Assembly: GCA_023415335.1 (NCBI GenBank)
Contig: JAEZLD010000202.1
Location: 1 to 46,668, forward strand
Length of the DNA: 46,668 nucleotides
Source: Bacillota bacterium
Lineage (GTDB): Bacteria; Bacillota; Clostridia; Clostridiales; Caloramatoraceae
Direction: 5' to 3'
Under the pieces are notes generated by a model. The model was not told the origin of the DNA and did no database searches. It saw only the letters and a list, made by a program, of their open reading frames with translations. Position numbers and translations under genes: made by a program. Below, one piece after another: positions 8,344 to 16,369 of this stretch. Position 1 is the first letter of the stretch. Every line of letters starts with the position of its first letter.

Positions 8344-9006
8344 TCAATATGAGTTTTTATACTCATTATAGCTTTTAATAACCTTACTTACATAATTAAC
8401 AGTTTCCGTAGGCATTGCTGATATCTCCTGTTCAGTATCAACTCCCAGTCTGTTCATTCGGGATATGCCTCCATTGTAGGCTGAAAGTGCCAGCTTTACA
8501 TTTCCATTAAAGGATTCCAGAAGCCTTTTGAAATAACGTGTGCCTCCGTCCAGATTTTCTGAAACATCAAAGGAGTTCGATACCCCTAATGATTTTGCTG
8601 TAGATGGCATCAGCTGCATAAGTCCCTGGGCACCGCAGCTTGATACAGCATTAGGATTAAAGGAAGACTCATTTTTCACGATAGCCTTAATAAGATCGCC
8701 GTCTATTCCATATTTTTCAGAAGCGGCGTCGATAGCTTCCATTATGTTCTGGCTGACAGAACTGCTGCGGGCTGAATTTACACTTATCTGAGCTGTATCC
8801 TCATTAGTCTTTTGTATAGTTTTGTTCAAATCAGTGGAAGTAGTCTTATTAGTCACGTCCTTCAGCATATTCTCGAGCACTATACTGAATAGTGCAGAAT
8901 AATTACTGCTACTATCACTATTACTGCTTATGTTAGAATATACACCTTGCAGCATATATATTTGAATCAACTTTTGCACCTGTTCAATGTTTATAGTATT
9001 ACTCAT
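8344..9006 (-). CDS. Lytic transglycosylase, SLT domain
   Basis: The C-terminal half (residues about 98-205) is an SLT lysozyme-like domain that cleaves the MurNAc-GlcNAc bond of peptidoglycan. The catalytic glutamate is Glu113 in VKNESSFNP. GAQGLMQLMPSTA, DGGTRYFKRLL and ALSAYNGG follow in the family order. The first 97 residues are polar, Ser/Asn-rich and apparently unstructured, with no clear signal peptide or membrane segment. Export by a non-classical route or use during flagellar or spore assembly is possible but unproven. AAGGAGAATATTTT precedes the ATG. A leader of about 190 bases lies in front, and the patatin gene follows. Confidence 0.9.
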   Translation of the reverse strand: MSNTINIEQVQKLIQIYMLQGVYSNISSNSDSSSNYSALFSIVLENMLKDVTNKTTSTDLNKTIQKTNEDTAQISVNSARSSSVSQNIMEAIDAASEKYGIDGDLIKAIVKNESSFNPNAVSSCGAQGLMQLMPSTAKSLGVSNSFDVSENLDGGTRYFKRLLESFNGNVKLALSAYNGGISRMNRLGVDTEQEISAMPTETVNYVSKVIKSYNEYKNSY

Positions 9007-9084
9007 AAAATATTCTCCTTATCATAAAGATTATTTTATTTTTATCCTTGTTTACATATATGTTTTTTACACTATGCACTTATG

Positions 9085-9155
9085 GTTCTTACTTTGCTTA
9101 ATACCGGCCTTTCCCCAGCCATTACCCTAGGTAGGGCCTGTAAATGCGCCATATA
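9085..9155 (-). promoter_or_regulatory. GC-richer leader element in the 5' region of the transglycosylase operon
   Basis: Within an AT-rich leader, about 60 bases are clearly richer in G+C and can form short stems on the minus strand, such as CCCTA/TAGGG and GGC/GCC pairs. A stretch reading GGGTAATGGCTGGGGAAA resembles the first half of ydaO/yuaA (c-di-AMP) riboswitches. Those often precede cell-wall hydrolase genes. The conserved GGGGTGAATCC block and the 3' half of that riboswitch are absent, so I do not call it one. Confidence 0.3.
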
Positions 9156-9203
9156 ATTCCTTATAATATAATTATCTCACATATTAGTCATAATTAACAG
9201 AGA

Positions 9204-9232
9204 ATTATACTTTAAACAGTATAATGGTAAAA
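9204..9232 (-). promoter_or_regulatory. Possible promoter of the transglycosylase-patatin operon
   Basis: The minus strand has -10 TATAAT at 9204-9209 and a weak -35 TTTTAC at 9227-9232 with a 17-base spacer. A palindrome ATTATACT-N6-AGTATAAT (9204-9225) overlaps it. If correct, the leader is about 190 bases long. Confidence 0.4.
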
Positions 9233-9357
9233 CAATTCATATTCAACAAATAAATTTTACAATATTAAAAAGTATGACGAATTATTATATTGATTTTTGT
9301 CCTCTTTATTTATATAATTTGATAGGACATATATGTATTCATTTGTTATGAAGGCCA

Positions 9358-9376
9358 ATATACTCCAGTATATAAT
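9358..9376 (+). promoter_or_regulatory. Palindrome overlapping a -10 element for the 110-residue protein gene
   Basis: ATATACT-CC-AGTATAT (9358-9373) overlaps a TATAAT at 9371-9376. The -35 region is weak, so an activator or an alternative sigma factor may be involved. The half-site matches that of the palindrome at 9204-9225. Confidence 0.35.
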
Positions 9377-9423
9377 AATTGTAACAGCCAAAAATATAAT
9401 TATCTCACTAAAAGGGGAGTGCT

Positions 9424-9756
9424 ATGATGAAAAAGTTTGAAACTCTAATAGAGGAAACTCTTCATTCAGATGACATTGAAGAACTAGAAGCTGCCGCAGA
9501 TTTGTTTCAGTTTGGTATAGAAAAGGGCTATTACACTAAGAGACAGGCAGATGAATTTAACACTGCCTATTGGAAGGTAAAAAACAAGTGCCTTGCGTAC
9601 TCAATAGCTGACAAGGTTAACAGCCACAACCTTCTGGACATAATTGATATAGTTGCCAATGCTCCTGCCGCCTCAAAGGACAATGAGGATGAGCTTATTA
9701 CTTATGTTAATGCCAGGGTAAAAGCTATGAAGGGAAAGATAACAGGATTAAGATAA
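9424..9756 (+). CDS. Hypothetical protein of 110 residues, helical
   Basis: I do not recognise a family. The protein is hydrophilic and predicted to be largely helical, with no membrane segment or signal peptide. It has a basic C terminus (VKAMKGKITGLR) and an acidic N-terminal stretch (HSDDIEELEAAADLF). GGGGAG lies four bases before the first of two adjacent ATG codons, so either 9424 or 9427 could start it. It forms a single-gene unit, divergent from the lytic transglycosylase operon and ended by a strong terminator. A palindrome overlaps its putative -10. Confidence 0.7.
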   Translation: MMKKFETLIEETLHSDDIEELEAAADLFQFGIEKGYYTKRQADEFNTAYWKVKNKCLAYSIADKVNSHNLLDIIDIVANAPAASKDNEDELITYVNARVKAMKGKITGLR

Positions 9757-9766
9757 CCATAAACAT

Positions 9767-9804
9767 AAAGTTGGCTATAACCAAAAGTTATTGCCAACTT
9801 TTTT
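9767..9804. terminator. Terminator between the 110-residue protein gene and the methyltransferase gene
   Basis: The stem AAAGTTGGC/GCCAACTTT extends with ATAAC/GTTAT around a short loop and is followed by a T-run to 9804. The opposite flank is less T-rich, so it mainly serves the plus-strand gene. Confidence 0.85.
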
Positions 9805-9813
9805 ACACCTGTA

Positions 9814-10464
9814 TTACTTCTCTCCCCTTATAATGGTGGTATTCCCCTTTCTCCATACCATACTTACATATCTAAAGCCTGCTTTATCCAGGAGCATTAT
9901 CTGGTTTTCGATGGTACAAGGAGTATCATAATGGTAGAATTCCTCCTCAGGTATGTCCTGCTCCTTTTTTATACGCCTTATCTCGCTGAAATAGAAATCC
10001 TCCTGCGCCTGATCTTCAATCATATAGTCCCCTTCTATGTACACTCCTCCCTTTTTAAGGGAATCATGAACCCTTTTATAAAGCCCGCTCTTCTGACCAT
10101 GGGTAAAATGATGGAGGGATTGAAAGGATATGGCAGCATCGTATAGCTCCTTTCCTAAATCCACATCAAAATAGCTTGCATTTATAAGATTTAGTTTTTT
10201 TTCAATATACTTCCGCTTAAGAAGGTTCAGCATTTCAGCTGTCATGTCTATTCCCGTAACCTCAACGTCTAGATTAAGCTTAAAAATCTCGTCCAGCTCC
10301 AGACCTGTACCGCAGCCCAAATCAAGTACATACTTTGCACCGGAAGGTACAAGCTCTGCCATTTTTCTATAACCCTCCCTGCAGCCTTCTACATTATTTA
10401 GCATATGCTCGTCATAGCCCCCTACACGTGCTTTGAAGAATTCTGCCATAGGTTCAATATTCAT
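9814..10464 (-). CDS. Class I SAM-dependent methyltransferase
   Basis: A Rossmann-type methyltransferase of 216 residues. Motif I VLDLGCGTGLELDEI is at about residues 44-58. The acidic end of strand 2 is in VTGIDMTAEML, and motif IV is around YDAAISFQSLHHF, the pattern of small-molecule methyltransferases. The substrate cannot be told from sequence. I choose the ATG at 10462-10464, with GGAG eight bases upstream and GAGG three bases upstream. The in-frame GTG three codons earlier (10473) has no site of its own. It stands alone between two terminators. Confidence 0.88.
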   Translation of the reverse strand: MNIEPMAEFFKARVGGYDEHMLNNVEGCREGYRKMAELVPSGAKYVLDLGCGTGLELDEIFKLNLDVEVTGIDMTAEMLNLLKRKYIEKKLNLINASYFDVDLGKELYDAAISFQSLHHFTHGQKSGLYKRVHDSLKKGGVYIEGDYMIEDQAQEDFYFSEIRRIKKEQDIPEEEFYHYDTPCTIENQIMLLDKAGFRYVSMVWRKGNTTIIRGEK

Positions 10465-10520
10465 ATTCCTCACTCCATTATAATCATTACTATATAATAA
10501 CTATATGCGATTACTATAAT

Positions 10521-10552
10521 AAAGAAAAGCCTGCCCCTTTAATTGAGCAGAC
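10521..10552 (-). terminator. Terminator of the ior-ptb-buk operon
   Basis: On the minus strand an eight-base stem with two G-U pairs (GTCTGCTC/GGGCAGGC) is followed by TTTTCTTT, just after the buk stop codon. Confidence 0.75.
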
Positions 10553-10560
10553 CTTCCATA

Positions 10561-11634
10561 TTAATTATCCGTTCTCTTAAAGCTCCTTGCCTTCTCCTGT
10601 CCACGAAGAACCCTTAGTCCTCCAAGTGCCAGAGATTGCATTTCATTTTCCCCTGCATATACAGTTACGGGAGCGATAAAGCTTACCCGAGCTATAATCA
10701 TATCCGTGAACATATCAGAATGAGCTATTCCACCTGTTAGTATTATGCTGTCCAGCTTTCCATTAACAACCACTGCAAGCTGTGCAAGGTGTTTGGCAAT
10801 GCTCAGGGCCATAGCCTCATATACAAGTCTTGCCTCTTCATTGCCCTCGGCTATCATCTTCTCAACTTCCCTTACATCAGTGGTTCCAAGGTAGCCCATA
10901 AGGCCGCCCCTAGATTTCACTATCTTCATCATGGCCCTTTTGTCGTATTTTCCGCTGGTAGCCATATCTATAAGCTGGAATGCAGGAAGTCCTCCTGTCC
11001 TCTCAGGTGAGAAGGGCCCTTCCTCATCGCTTACGAAGTCTATTATCCTGCCCTTTTCATGGAGGCTAAGGGTTATCCCTCCTCCAAGGTGGGCTATGGC
11101 TAAGGAGCATTCCTCGTAGCTTTTGTTGTACTCCCTTGCATATTTCATGGCAGCAGCCCTCATGTTAAGGTTATGTCCAAGGGCTTTCCTTCTCATTTCC
11201 GGAAGACCTGCCACTTTGGTTAAGGGTATCATTTCATCTACAGTAACCCCATCATATATATATGCAGGAATGTTCTGCTCCCTGGATATTTCAAAGGCTA
11301 TAATGGCACCTAAATTTGAAGCGTGTTCATTCTGTGGGGCATACCTAAGCTGCCATACCATATCCTCATTTACTTCATAGGCCCCTGCCTCAACTGGAGG
11401 AAGCAGTCCTCCTCTTGATACTATTGCAGTAAGCACACCTGCATCAACCTTATGCTCATGAAGGGCCTTCATTATTACATCCTTCCTGAACTGATACTGG
11501 TCGGCTATGCACTCAAATACAGATAACTCCTCTGCACTGTGGCTTATGTTTTCTACAAACAGCTGGTTTTCATCCTCATATACAGCTATTTTGGTAGAGG
11601 TGGAGCCAGGGTTTAAAATTAACAGCTTTTCCAC
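10561..11634 (-). CDS. buk: Butyrate kinase (or related branched/aryl acyl kinase)
   Basis: Buk moves phosphate from an acyl phosphate to ADP, giving free acid and ATP. It belongs to the acetate and sugar kinase superfamily. The N-terminal phosphate-binding loop LILNPGSTSTKIAVYEDE and the nucleotide-site motifs AHLGGGITLS and DSIILTGGIAHS are clear. The 357-residue length is normal. It is the last gene of iorA-iorB-ptb-buk, 11 bases after ptb. In this setting its real substrate may be an aryl or branched acyl phosphate made by Ptb, rather than only butyryl phosphate. That point is inference from gene order. Confidence 0.9.
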   Translation of the reverse strand: MEKLLILNPGSTSTKIAVYEDENQLFVENISHSAEELSVFECIADQYQFRKDVIMKALHEHKVDAGVLTAIVSRGGLLPPVEAGAYEVNEDMVWQLRYAPQNEHASNLGAIIAFEISREQNIPAYIYDGVTVDEMIPLTKVAGLPEMRRKALGHNLNMRAAAMKYAREYNKSYEECSLAIAHLGGGITLSLHEKGRIIDFVSDEEGPFSPERTGGLPAFQLIDMATSGKYDKRAMMKIVKSRGGLMGYLGTTDVREVEKMIAEGNEEARLVYEAMALSIAKHLAQLAVVVNGKLDSIILTGGIAHSDMFTDMIIARVSFIAPVTVYAGENEMQSLALGGLRVLRGQEKARSFKRTDN

Positions 11635-11645
11635 GTCTTCTCCTC

Positions 11646-12551
11646 CTATTTGCTGGCTGCTGCAGAAAGCACTATTGAATGGTACTTTTCCTCAGGTGAG
11701 GAGCCTCTTGAGGTAAGAACTATGGGGCACTTGGCTCCAACAATAAAGCCTGCCATCTGTGCCTTGCAGGTGCATATGAGCATCTTCCCTGCAATGTTTC
11801 CGGCATGTATGTTAGGAACAACAAGCACATCCACATCCCCTGCAATCTGGCTCTGGTAACCTTTAAAATCTGCTATGCCCTTATCTATTGCGCAGTCATA
11901 GGATACCGGGCCTTCTACTATACAATCAGGTATCTCTCCTGACTTGTTCATCTGAGCAAGCTGGTCTGCTTCGACAGTCTCTGGCATCTTTGGGTTAACC
12001 TTCTCTACACAGGCGAGCACTCCCACCTTAGGGCATTCATAGCCCATGTTTTTAAGTGTGTGCACTGTATTGTTTATTATGTCCTTTTTGTGTTCTAATG
12101 TTGGATAGGTTACCATTCCGCCGTCTACAATTGTCAGCAGCTTGTGATAGGTAGGAATCTCAAATATTGTAAAATGAGACATGGTTACACCCTTTCCAAG
12201 GCCGGTTTCCTTGTTTACTACTGCCTTCAGTATTACCTTGGTGTCTACCTTCCCCTTCATAAGGAAGTCAGCCCTATTCTCCCTTACCAGCTTAACTGCC
12301 AGGGCGCAGGCCTCCTCATCATTTTCTGCATTGTATATATCGCACTCTGGCACGGTTTCATTCATTTCCTTCAATATGGATACTAGCTTTTCCTTATTTC
12401 CCACAAGTACAGGAGAAACTATCCCCTCATTTCTTGCCTGAAAAACAGCCTCCAGTGTATGGCTGTCCTCTGCAACAGCAACAGCCATCCTCTTTCTTTC
12501 TGGATATCCCTTAACCTCTGATATAATCTGTTCAAAAGTGTTATATACCAT
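11646..12551 (-). CDS. ptb: Phosphate butyryltransferase family protein
   Basis: Ptb exchanges CoA for phosphate on acyl-CoA, giving the acyl phosphate used by Buk. The 301-residue protein shows the PTA/PTB fold signatures: AVAVAEDSHTLEAV near the N terminus, DFLMKGKVDTKVILKAV, a DGGMVTYPTLEHK stretch, and the C-terminal VLTSRGSSPEEKYHSI. Ptb enzymes of clostridia accept several short and branched acyl groups, so phenylacetyl-CoA or indoleacetyl-CoA is conceivable here. It lies 23 bases after iorB and 11 before buk, in one operon. Confidence 0.9.
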   Translation of the reverse strand: MVYNTFEQIISEVKGYPERKRMAVAVAEDSHTLEAVFQARNEGIVSPVLVGNKEKLVSILKEMNETVPECDIYNAENDEEACALAVKLVRENRADFLMKGKVDTKVILKAVVNKETGLGKGVTMSHFTIFEIPTYHKLLTIVDGGMVTYPTLEHKKDIINNTVHTLKNMGYECPKVGVLACVEKVNPKMPETVEADQLAQMNKSGEIPDCIVEGPVSYDCAIDKGIADFKGYQSQIAGDVDVLVVPNIHAGNIAGKMLICTCKAQMAGFIVGAKCPIVLTSRGSSPEEKYHSIVLSAAASK

Positions 12552-12574
12552 AATAAATCCTCCCTTTGGAATAG

Positions 12575-13153
12575 TTACTGTACTGCCTTCATTCCAGCCT
12601 CAAGGGCCTTTAGATTAAGCTCTACAAAAGCAGGCTTTACATTGTTTGCTATTGCTGCTTTCCAGTCCAGGTCCTCCAGCTTCATAAGCTTTACAAGTGC
12701 ACCAAGCAGCACTATATTCATAGCCTTTGGATTTCCCAAATCTGTTGCTATCCTTGCAGCATCCATAACATAGGTAGAAGCCAGTTCCTTAACCCTGTCT
12801 ACTGCGTCCTCAGGATAGCTCTGTGCTCCTGTGAGTGTAGTAGCAGTTGGTATCTTGTAATCGTTTACTACTACATGTCCGGATGGATTAAGCTCTCCTA
12901 CATATCTTAATGCTTCCATAGACTCAAAGGAAACCAGTATGTCAGCTGCACCCTTTCCTATTATAGGTGAGTAAACCTTATTGCCATAGCGTACCTGGGT
13001 GGTAACACTTCCACCCCTTTGGCTCATGCCATGTATCTCTGACATCTTAACATCATAGCCTGCTTCAACTAAGGCGTAGGACAGTATCCTGCTGGCAAGT
13101 ATGGTGCCCTGTCCGCCTACTCCACATAATAATATATTCTTAACCTCTGACAT
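12575..13153 (-). CDS. iorB: Indolepyruvate:ferredoxin oxidoreductase, beta subunit
   Basis: IorB is the small subunit of the oxygen-sensitive enzyme that oxidises aryl pyruvates to aryl-acetyl-CoA with reduced ferredoxin. The 192-residue protein has the gamma-domain motif LCGVGGQGTILASRIL at about residues 9-24 and a SQRGGSVTTQVRYG segment, both typical. Its ATG is one base after the iorA stop codon, and the iorA tail AAGGGAGGTAAAG provides the binding site, so translation is probably coupled. Confidence 0.93.
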   Translation of the reverse strand: MSEVKNILLCGVGGQGTILASRILSYALVEAGYDVKMSEIHGMSQRGGSVTTQVRYGNKVYSPIIGKGAADILVSFESMEALRYVGELNPSGHVVVNDYKIPTATTLTGAQSYPEDAVDRVKELASTYVMDAARIATDLGNPKAMNIVLLGALVKLMKLEDLDWKAAIANNVKPAFVELNLKALEAGMKAVQ

Positions 13154-13154
13154 G

Positions 13155-14933
13155 TTACTTTACCTCCCTTGAGATAGCCTTCTTAGGACATACCTGAGCA
13201 CATACATCACAGGCAACACACTGCGACTTGTCTATGGTTACCTTCTTTGTGTCCTTATTATATGCCAGTGCGGGACAGCCTGTTCTTATGCATGCCCTAC
13301 AGCCTATGCACTTGCTATGGTCTACTACGTTCTTTGCCTTATAGTTTCCAAATTCTTGCTCATCCTCAACAGACAGCTTCTTCAGCACACATGGCCACCT
13401 TGTTATAAGAACTGCTGGTTCATCAAAGCTTAAGCCCCAGTTTATTGCTTCCTTTACCTCTGCAAGGTTTAATGGGTTAATAGTCCTTACATGCTTTACT
13501 CCCAGTGCTTTTACCACAGCTTCAATATCTATTGCATTAGCTGGCTCTCCCTTAATGTTATAGCCTGTGCCAGGGTTCTCCTGATGTCCTGTCATTCCTG
13601 TAATTCTGTTATCCAGTATTACCTCAAGGACGTTACTATTATTATATACTGCCTCAAGAAGGCTTGTCATCCCCGAATGGAAGAAGGTTGAGTCACCCAT
13701 AACTCCTACTACTCTCTTATTGGTTCCTGCCATATTAAATATCTTCTGGGCTCCATGGGCCACTGAGAAGCCTCCTCCCATGCAGAAGGCGGTATCCTTA
13801 GCATTAAGAGGCTCCATGCCGCTTAATGAATAGCAGCCTATATCGCTGGATATAACAACCTCCTTGTGCTTGGCTAATTCATAGAAGAAGCCCCTATGTG
13901 GGCAGCCTGCACAGAGTGTCGGAGGCCTGTTTGCTATAACTGATGCATCATACTGTATAGTAGCATGCTCCTCTCCTAAAAGAGCCTTTCTTATTATATC
14001 AGGGTTGAGTTCATACAGGTTAGGAATCAGCTCCTTGCCTATACATTTGATTCCTGCTGCCTTTATCTGCTCCTCCATGAATGGTTCAAGCTCCTCTACC
14101 ACGTAAAGTGTATCAACATGGTCAGCAAAATCCTTTATTTTATTTATTGGAAGAGGGTTTGTAAGTCCAAGCTTCAGGTAACAAGCCTTATCCCCAAATA
14201 CCTCCTTTGCATACTGATAAGCAACTCCGCTGGATACAATACCTATCTTCCTGTCATTATTCCATTCTATATGGTTTATATCTGATGTATTTGAGAGCTC
14301 TGAAAGCTCCACAAGTCTTTTCTCCTCAATATTTTTATGTAACTGTCTTGATACAGCTGGTATCGGGTCATATTTCCTTTTCTTTTCGTATGGTACAAAG
14401 GGCATTTCTTTCCTATCGCCCAGCTCCACTATTGATTTGCTATGGCATACCCTGGTCGTCATTCTTATCATAACAGGAGTGTCATATTTTTCACTGATTT
14501 CCATAGCAGCTCTTACAAAATCCTTCGATTCCTGTGAGTCGGATGGCTCAAGCATGGGTATTTTAGCCAGCCTTGCATAGTATCTGTTGTCCTGCTCATT
14601 CTGCGAGGAATGCATTCCCGGGTCATCTGCAGATATGAACGCCATTCCCCCGGTTACTCCGGTGTATGCAAAGGTAAGTATTGGGTCTGCAGCTACATTA
14701 AGTCCTACATGCTTCATTGCTGCCAGGGATCTTCCACCAGCTACTGATGCTCCTATTGCTGCTTCCATAGCCACCTTCTCATTTGGTGCCCATTCGGAGT
14801 ATATTTCCTTGTATGTAGATATGTTTTCTAAGATTTCTGTGCTGGGGGTTCCCGGATATGCAGATGCAAAGTTTATCCCTGCTTCCCAGGCACCTCTGGC
14901 GATAGCCTCGTTTCCTGTCATTAACTGCTTCAT
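13155..14933 (-). CDS. iorA: Indolepyruvate:ferredoxin oxidoreductase, alpha subunit
   Basis: The large subunit of 592 residues binds thiamine diphosphate and two [4Fe-4S] clusters. The N-terminal pyrimidine-binding domain has ASAYPGTPSTEILENI. The middle has CAGCPHRGFFYEL and the TPP site GDIGCYSL..., GDSTFFHSGMTSL, then EVILDN. The last 55 residues are a ferredoxin domain with eight cysteines (CIGCRACIRTGCP and CVACDVCAQVCP). I place the start at the ATG 14931-14933 behind GGAGGGTATT. The 14-codon upstream extension would run into the ATCTTGC repeats and lacks a binding site. It is the first gene of the operon. Confidence 0.95.
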   Translation of the reverse strand: MKQLMTGNEAIARGAWEAGINFASAYPGTPSTEILENISTYKEIYSEWAPNEKVAMEAAIGASVAGGRSLAAMKHVGLNVAADPILTFAYTGVTGGMAFISADDPGMHSSQNEQDNRYYARLAKIPMLEPSDSQESKDFVRAAMEISEKYDTPVMIRMTTRVCHSKSIVELGDRKEMPFVPYEKKRKYDPIPAVSRQLHKNIEEKRLVELSELSNTSDINHIEWNNDRKIGIVSSGVAYQYAKEVFGDKACYLKLGLTNPLPINKIKDFADHVDTLYVVEELEPFMEEQIKAAGIKCIGKELIPNLYELNPDIIRKALLGEEHATIQYDASVIANRPPTLCAGCPHRGFFYELAKHKEVVISSDIGCYSLSGMEPLNAKDTAFCMGGGFSVAHGAQKIFNMAGTNKRVVGVMGDSTFFHSGMTSLLEAVYNNSNVLEVILDNRITGMTGHQENPGTGYNIKGEPANAIDIEAVVKALGVKHVRTINPLNLAEVKEAINWGLSFDEPAVLITRWPCVLKKLSVEDEQEFGNYKAKNVVDHSKCIGCRACIRTGCPALAYNKDTKKVTIDKSQCVACDVCAQVCPKKAISREVK

Positions 14934-14966
14934 AATACCCTCCAAAATAAATAATAAAAAATAACA

Positions 14967-14992
14967 ATCTTGCATCTTGCATCTTGCAAGAT
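14967..14992. promoter_or_regulatory. Operator-like site: three tandem ATCTTGC repeats ending in a palindrome
   Basis: Three perfect head-to-tail copies of ATCTTGC (14967-14987) run into AAGAT, so the last copy forms the palindrome ATCTTGCAAGAT (14981-14992). The site overlaps the -35 of the plus-strand promoter and lies just after the likely start point of the ior transcript. The GntR regulator encoded 1.4 kb to the right is the natural candidate to bind; this is inference. Confidence 0.6.
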
Positions 14993-15012
14993 TTTCTGTT
15001 TAACTATATTAT
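14984..15012 (+). promoter_or_regulatory. Promoter for the MFS transporter gene
   Basis: The plus strand has -35 TTGCAA (14984-14989), a 17-base spacer and -10 TATTAT (15007-15012). The -35 lies inside the ATCTTGCAAGAT palindrome, as expected for repression. Confidence 0.55.
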
Positions 15013-15035
15013 ATCATCATATATGGATAATTCAA
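15008..15035 (-). promoter_or_regulatory. Promoter of the iorA-iorB-ptb-buk operon
   Basis: The minus strand has -35 TTGAAT (15030-15035), a 16-base spacer and -10 TATAAT (15008-15013). Transcription would start near 15000, just before the ATCTTGC repeats. It overlaps the divergent plus-strand promoter. Confidence 0.7.
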
Positions 15036-15085
15036 CCATGCTGTCCAAAAAACATCATTTTTAATTATCTGAGAGGAGTATTTCT

Positions 15086-16294
15086 ATGAGGTTAAACCGT
15101 TTTGTATATGCTGTTACAGGAGTAGTTATGCTGCTTTTTGCAGGGGTTGTATATGCCTGGTCAGTTATATCCTCCCCCATCGCTAAGGAATTTGTACAGT
15201 GGTCATCAACACAGCTTTCCCTGACCTTTACCCTTTGCATGGTTTTTTTCTGCCTTGGAGGGTTCCTGTCAGGGCTTGCTGCAGGAAAAATAAAGGCAAA
15301 GCTCAAGCTCTATCTGTCTGCCCTGCTTTTCATTATAGGCTTTTTCATTGCATCCAAAGCTCAGTCCCTGGCTGCACTTTACATGGGCTACGGGGTTTTA
15401 TGCGGGTTAGCCTCAGGGCTTGTATATAACACTGTCTTAAGCGTAATATCCCAGTGGTTTCCTGACCGACAGGGCTTCATATCTGGTTTCCTGCTTATGG
15501 GCTTCGGCCTTGGGAGTATGATGATAGGCTCCATATTTACATCTGTTACCCCTGATACCATAGGCGGCTGGAGAGGAACCTTCATGGTTTTTGGGATTGT
15601 AGTGGCGGCTGTAATTTTTGCAGGCTCCTTCTTCATTGTAAAGCCCAGTGATAAGAATATAGCAAAATACAAGTCCCAGCTTTCTAAAACCAAGCCCAGA
15701 AAGTCCTCAGCTGATTTTACCTCTATACAGATGGTTAAAACCCCATCATTCTGGATGTTCTTTCTTTGGGCAACCTTTCTCAGCGCTGCAGGACTGGCAT
15801 TAATATCTCAGGCCACTCCGTTTGCCAAACAGCTTGGACCTGATGTTGATATGTCTGTTATAGCCTTTGTAGTAGGACTCATATCCATATTCAACGGAAT
15901 TGGGCGGGTATGCTTTGGATATCTTTTCGACAAGCTAGGTAGGAAACGTACCATGCAGATTATAACAGTTATGTTCATACTCTGCTGCCTGATGCTTTCA
16001 TCCTCCATTGTAATGTCCAGCTTTCCTATGGCAGTTACAGGCTTTATATGTACAGGCTTCTGTTACGGAGGCATAACCCCTACAAATTCAGCCTTTGCCA
16101 ATTCCTTTTTCGGCTCTAAGCATTACCCAATAAACTACTCTATAATAAACCTTAATCTTATTATAGCCTCCACTGGCAGCACAATTGCAGGCTCATTGTA
16201 TGATGCCAGCGGCTCTTATTTGAGTACCTTCCTGCTTATGACTGTAGTATCCATAGCTGCACTCATAATAAGCCTTTTTATAAGAGAACGTTAG
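15086..16294 (+). CDS. MFS transporter, oxalate/formate antiporter (OFA) type
   Basis: The 402-residue protein has 12 hydrophobic segments and the OFA-type N terminus: a first helix with FAGVVYAWSVISSPIAKEF and the loop after helix 2 with LGGFLSGLAAGK. A second MFS loop motif, GRVCFGYLFDKLGRKRTM, is at about residues 272-289. OFA members exchange small organic acids such as oxalate, formate or pyruvate. GAGAGGAGTATTTCT precedes the ATG. It diverges from the ior-ptb-buk operon and shares the promoter region, so import of a keto acid or export of the acid product is plausible. The substrate is not known. Confidence 0.88.
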   Translation: MRLNRFVYAVTGVVMLLFAGVVYAWSVISSPIAKEFVQWSSTQLSLTFTLCMVFFCLGGFLSGLAAGKIKAKLKLYLSALLFIIGFFIASKAQSLAALYMGYGVLCGLASGLVYNTVLSVISQWFPDRQGFISGFLLMGFGLGSMMIGSIFTSVTPDTIGGWRGTFMVFGIVVAAVIFAGSFFIVKPSDKNIAKYKSQLSKTKPRKSSADFTSIQMVKTPSFWMFFLWATFLSAAGLALISQATPFAKQLGPDVDMSVIAFVVGLISIFNGIGRVCFGYLFDKLGRKRTMQIITVMFILCCLMLSSSIVMSSFPMAVTGFICTGFCYGGITPTNSAFANSFFGSKHYPINYSIINLNLIIASTGSTIAGSLYDASGSYLSTFLLMTVVSIAALIISLFIRER

Positions 16295-16306
16295 GTAACT
16301 TTATTC

Positions 16307-16335
16307 TTGATATAAAAGAATAATTTTGATATGAT
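16307..16335 (+). promoter_or_regulatory. Promoter of the GntR regulator gene
   Basis: -35 TTGATA, a 17-base spacer and -10 TATGAT lie in the 75-base gap between the MFS and GntR genes, so the regulator can also be made on its own. Confidence 0.65.
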
Positions 16336-16369
16336 TTAATATATTCATAAGAAAAGTGGGCGAGTTGTA

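Larger units (their letters stand above)
9165..9408. repeat. Pair of perfect 16-base direct repeats (9165-9180 and 9393-9408)
   Basis: AATATAATTATCTCAC occurs twice in the same orientation, 228 bases apart from start to start. The second copy ends just before the ribosome binding site of the 110-residue protein gene. No terminal inverted repeats or transposase sequence lies between them. Confidence 0.7.
9007..9423. other. 417-base divergent intergenic region with leader element, repeats and palindromes
   Basis: No gene is visible. Apart from the promoter, the GC-richer leader island, two related palindromes and a 16-base direct repeat listed separately, the region is very AT-rich. It separates the divergent transglycosylase operon and the 110-residue protein gene. 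Confidence 0.7.

Noticed and set aside
9085..9155. A full c-di-AMP (ydaO/yuaA) riboswitch
   Set aside because: Only one segment resembles the motif. The conserved GGGGTGAATCC block and the 3' half are missing, so I list it only as a possible leader element.
14967..14987. CRISPR-like repeat array
   Set aside because: The units are seven bases without spacers, which is a binding-site array or slippage product, not CRISPR.
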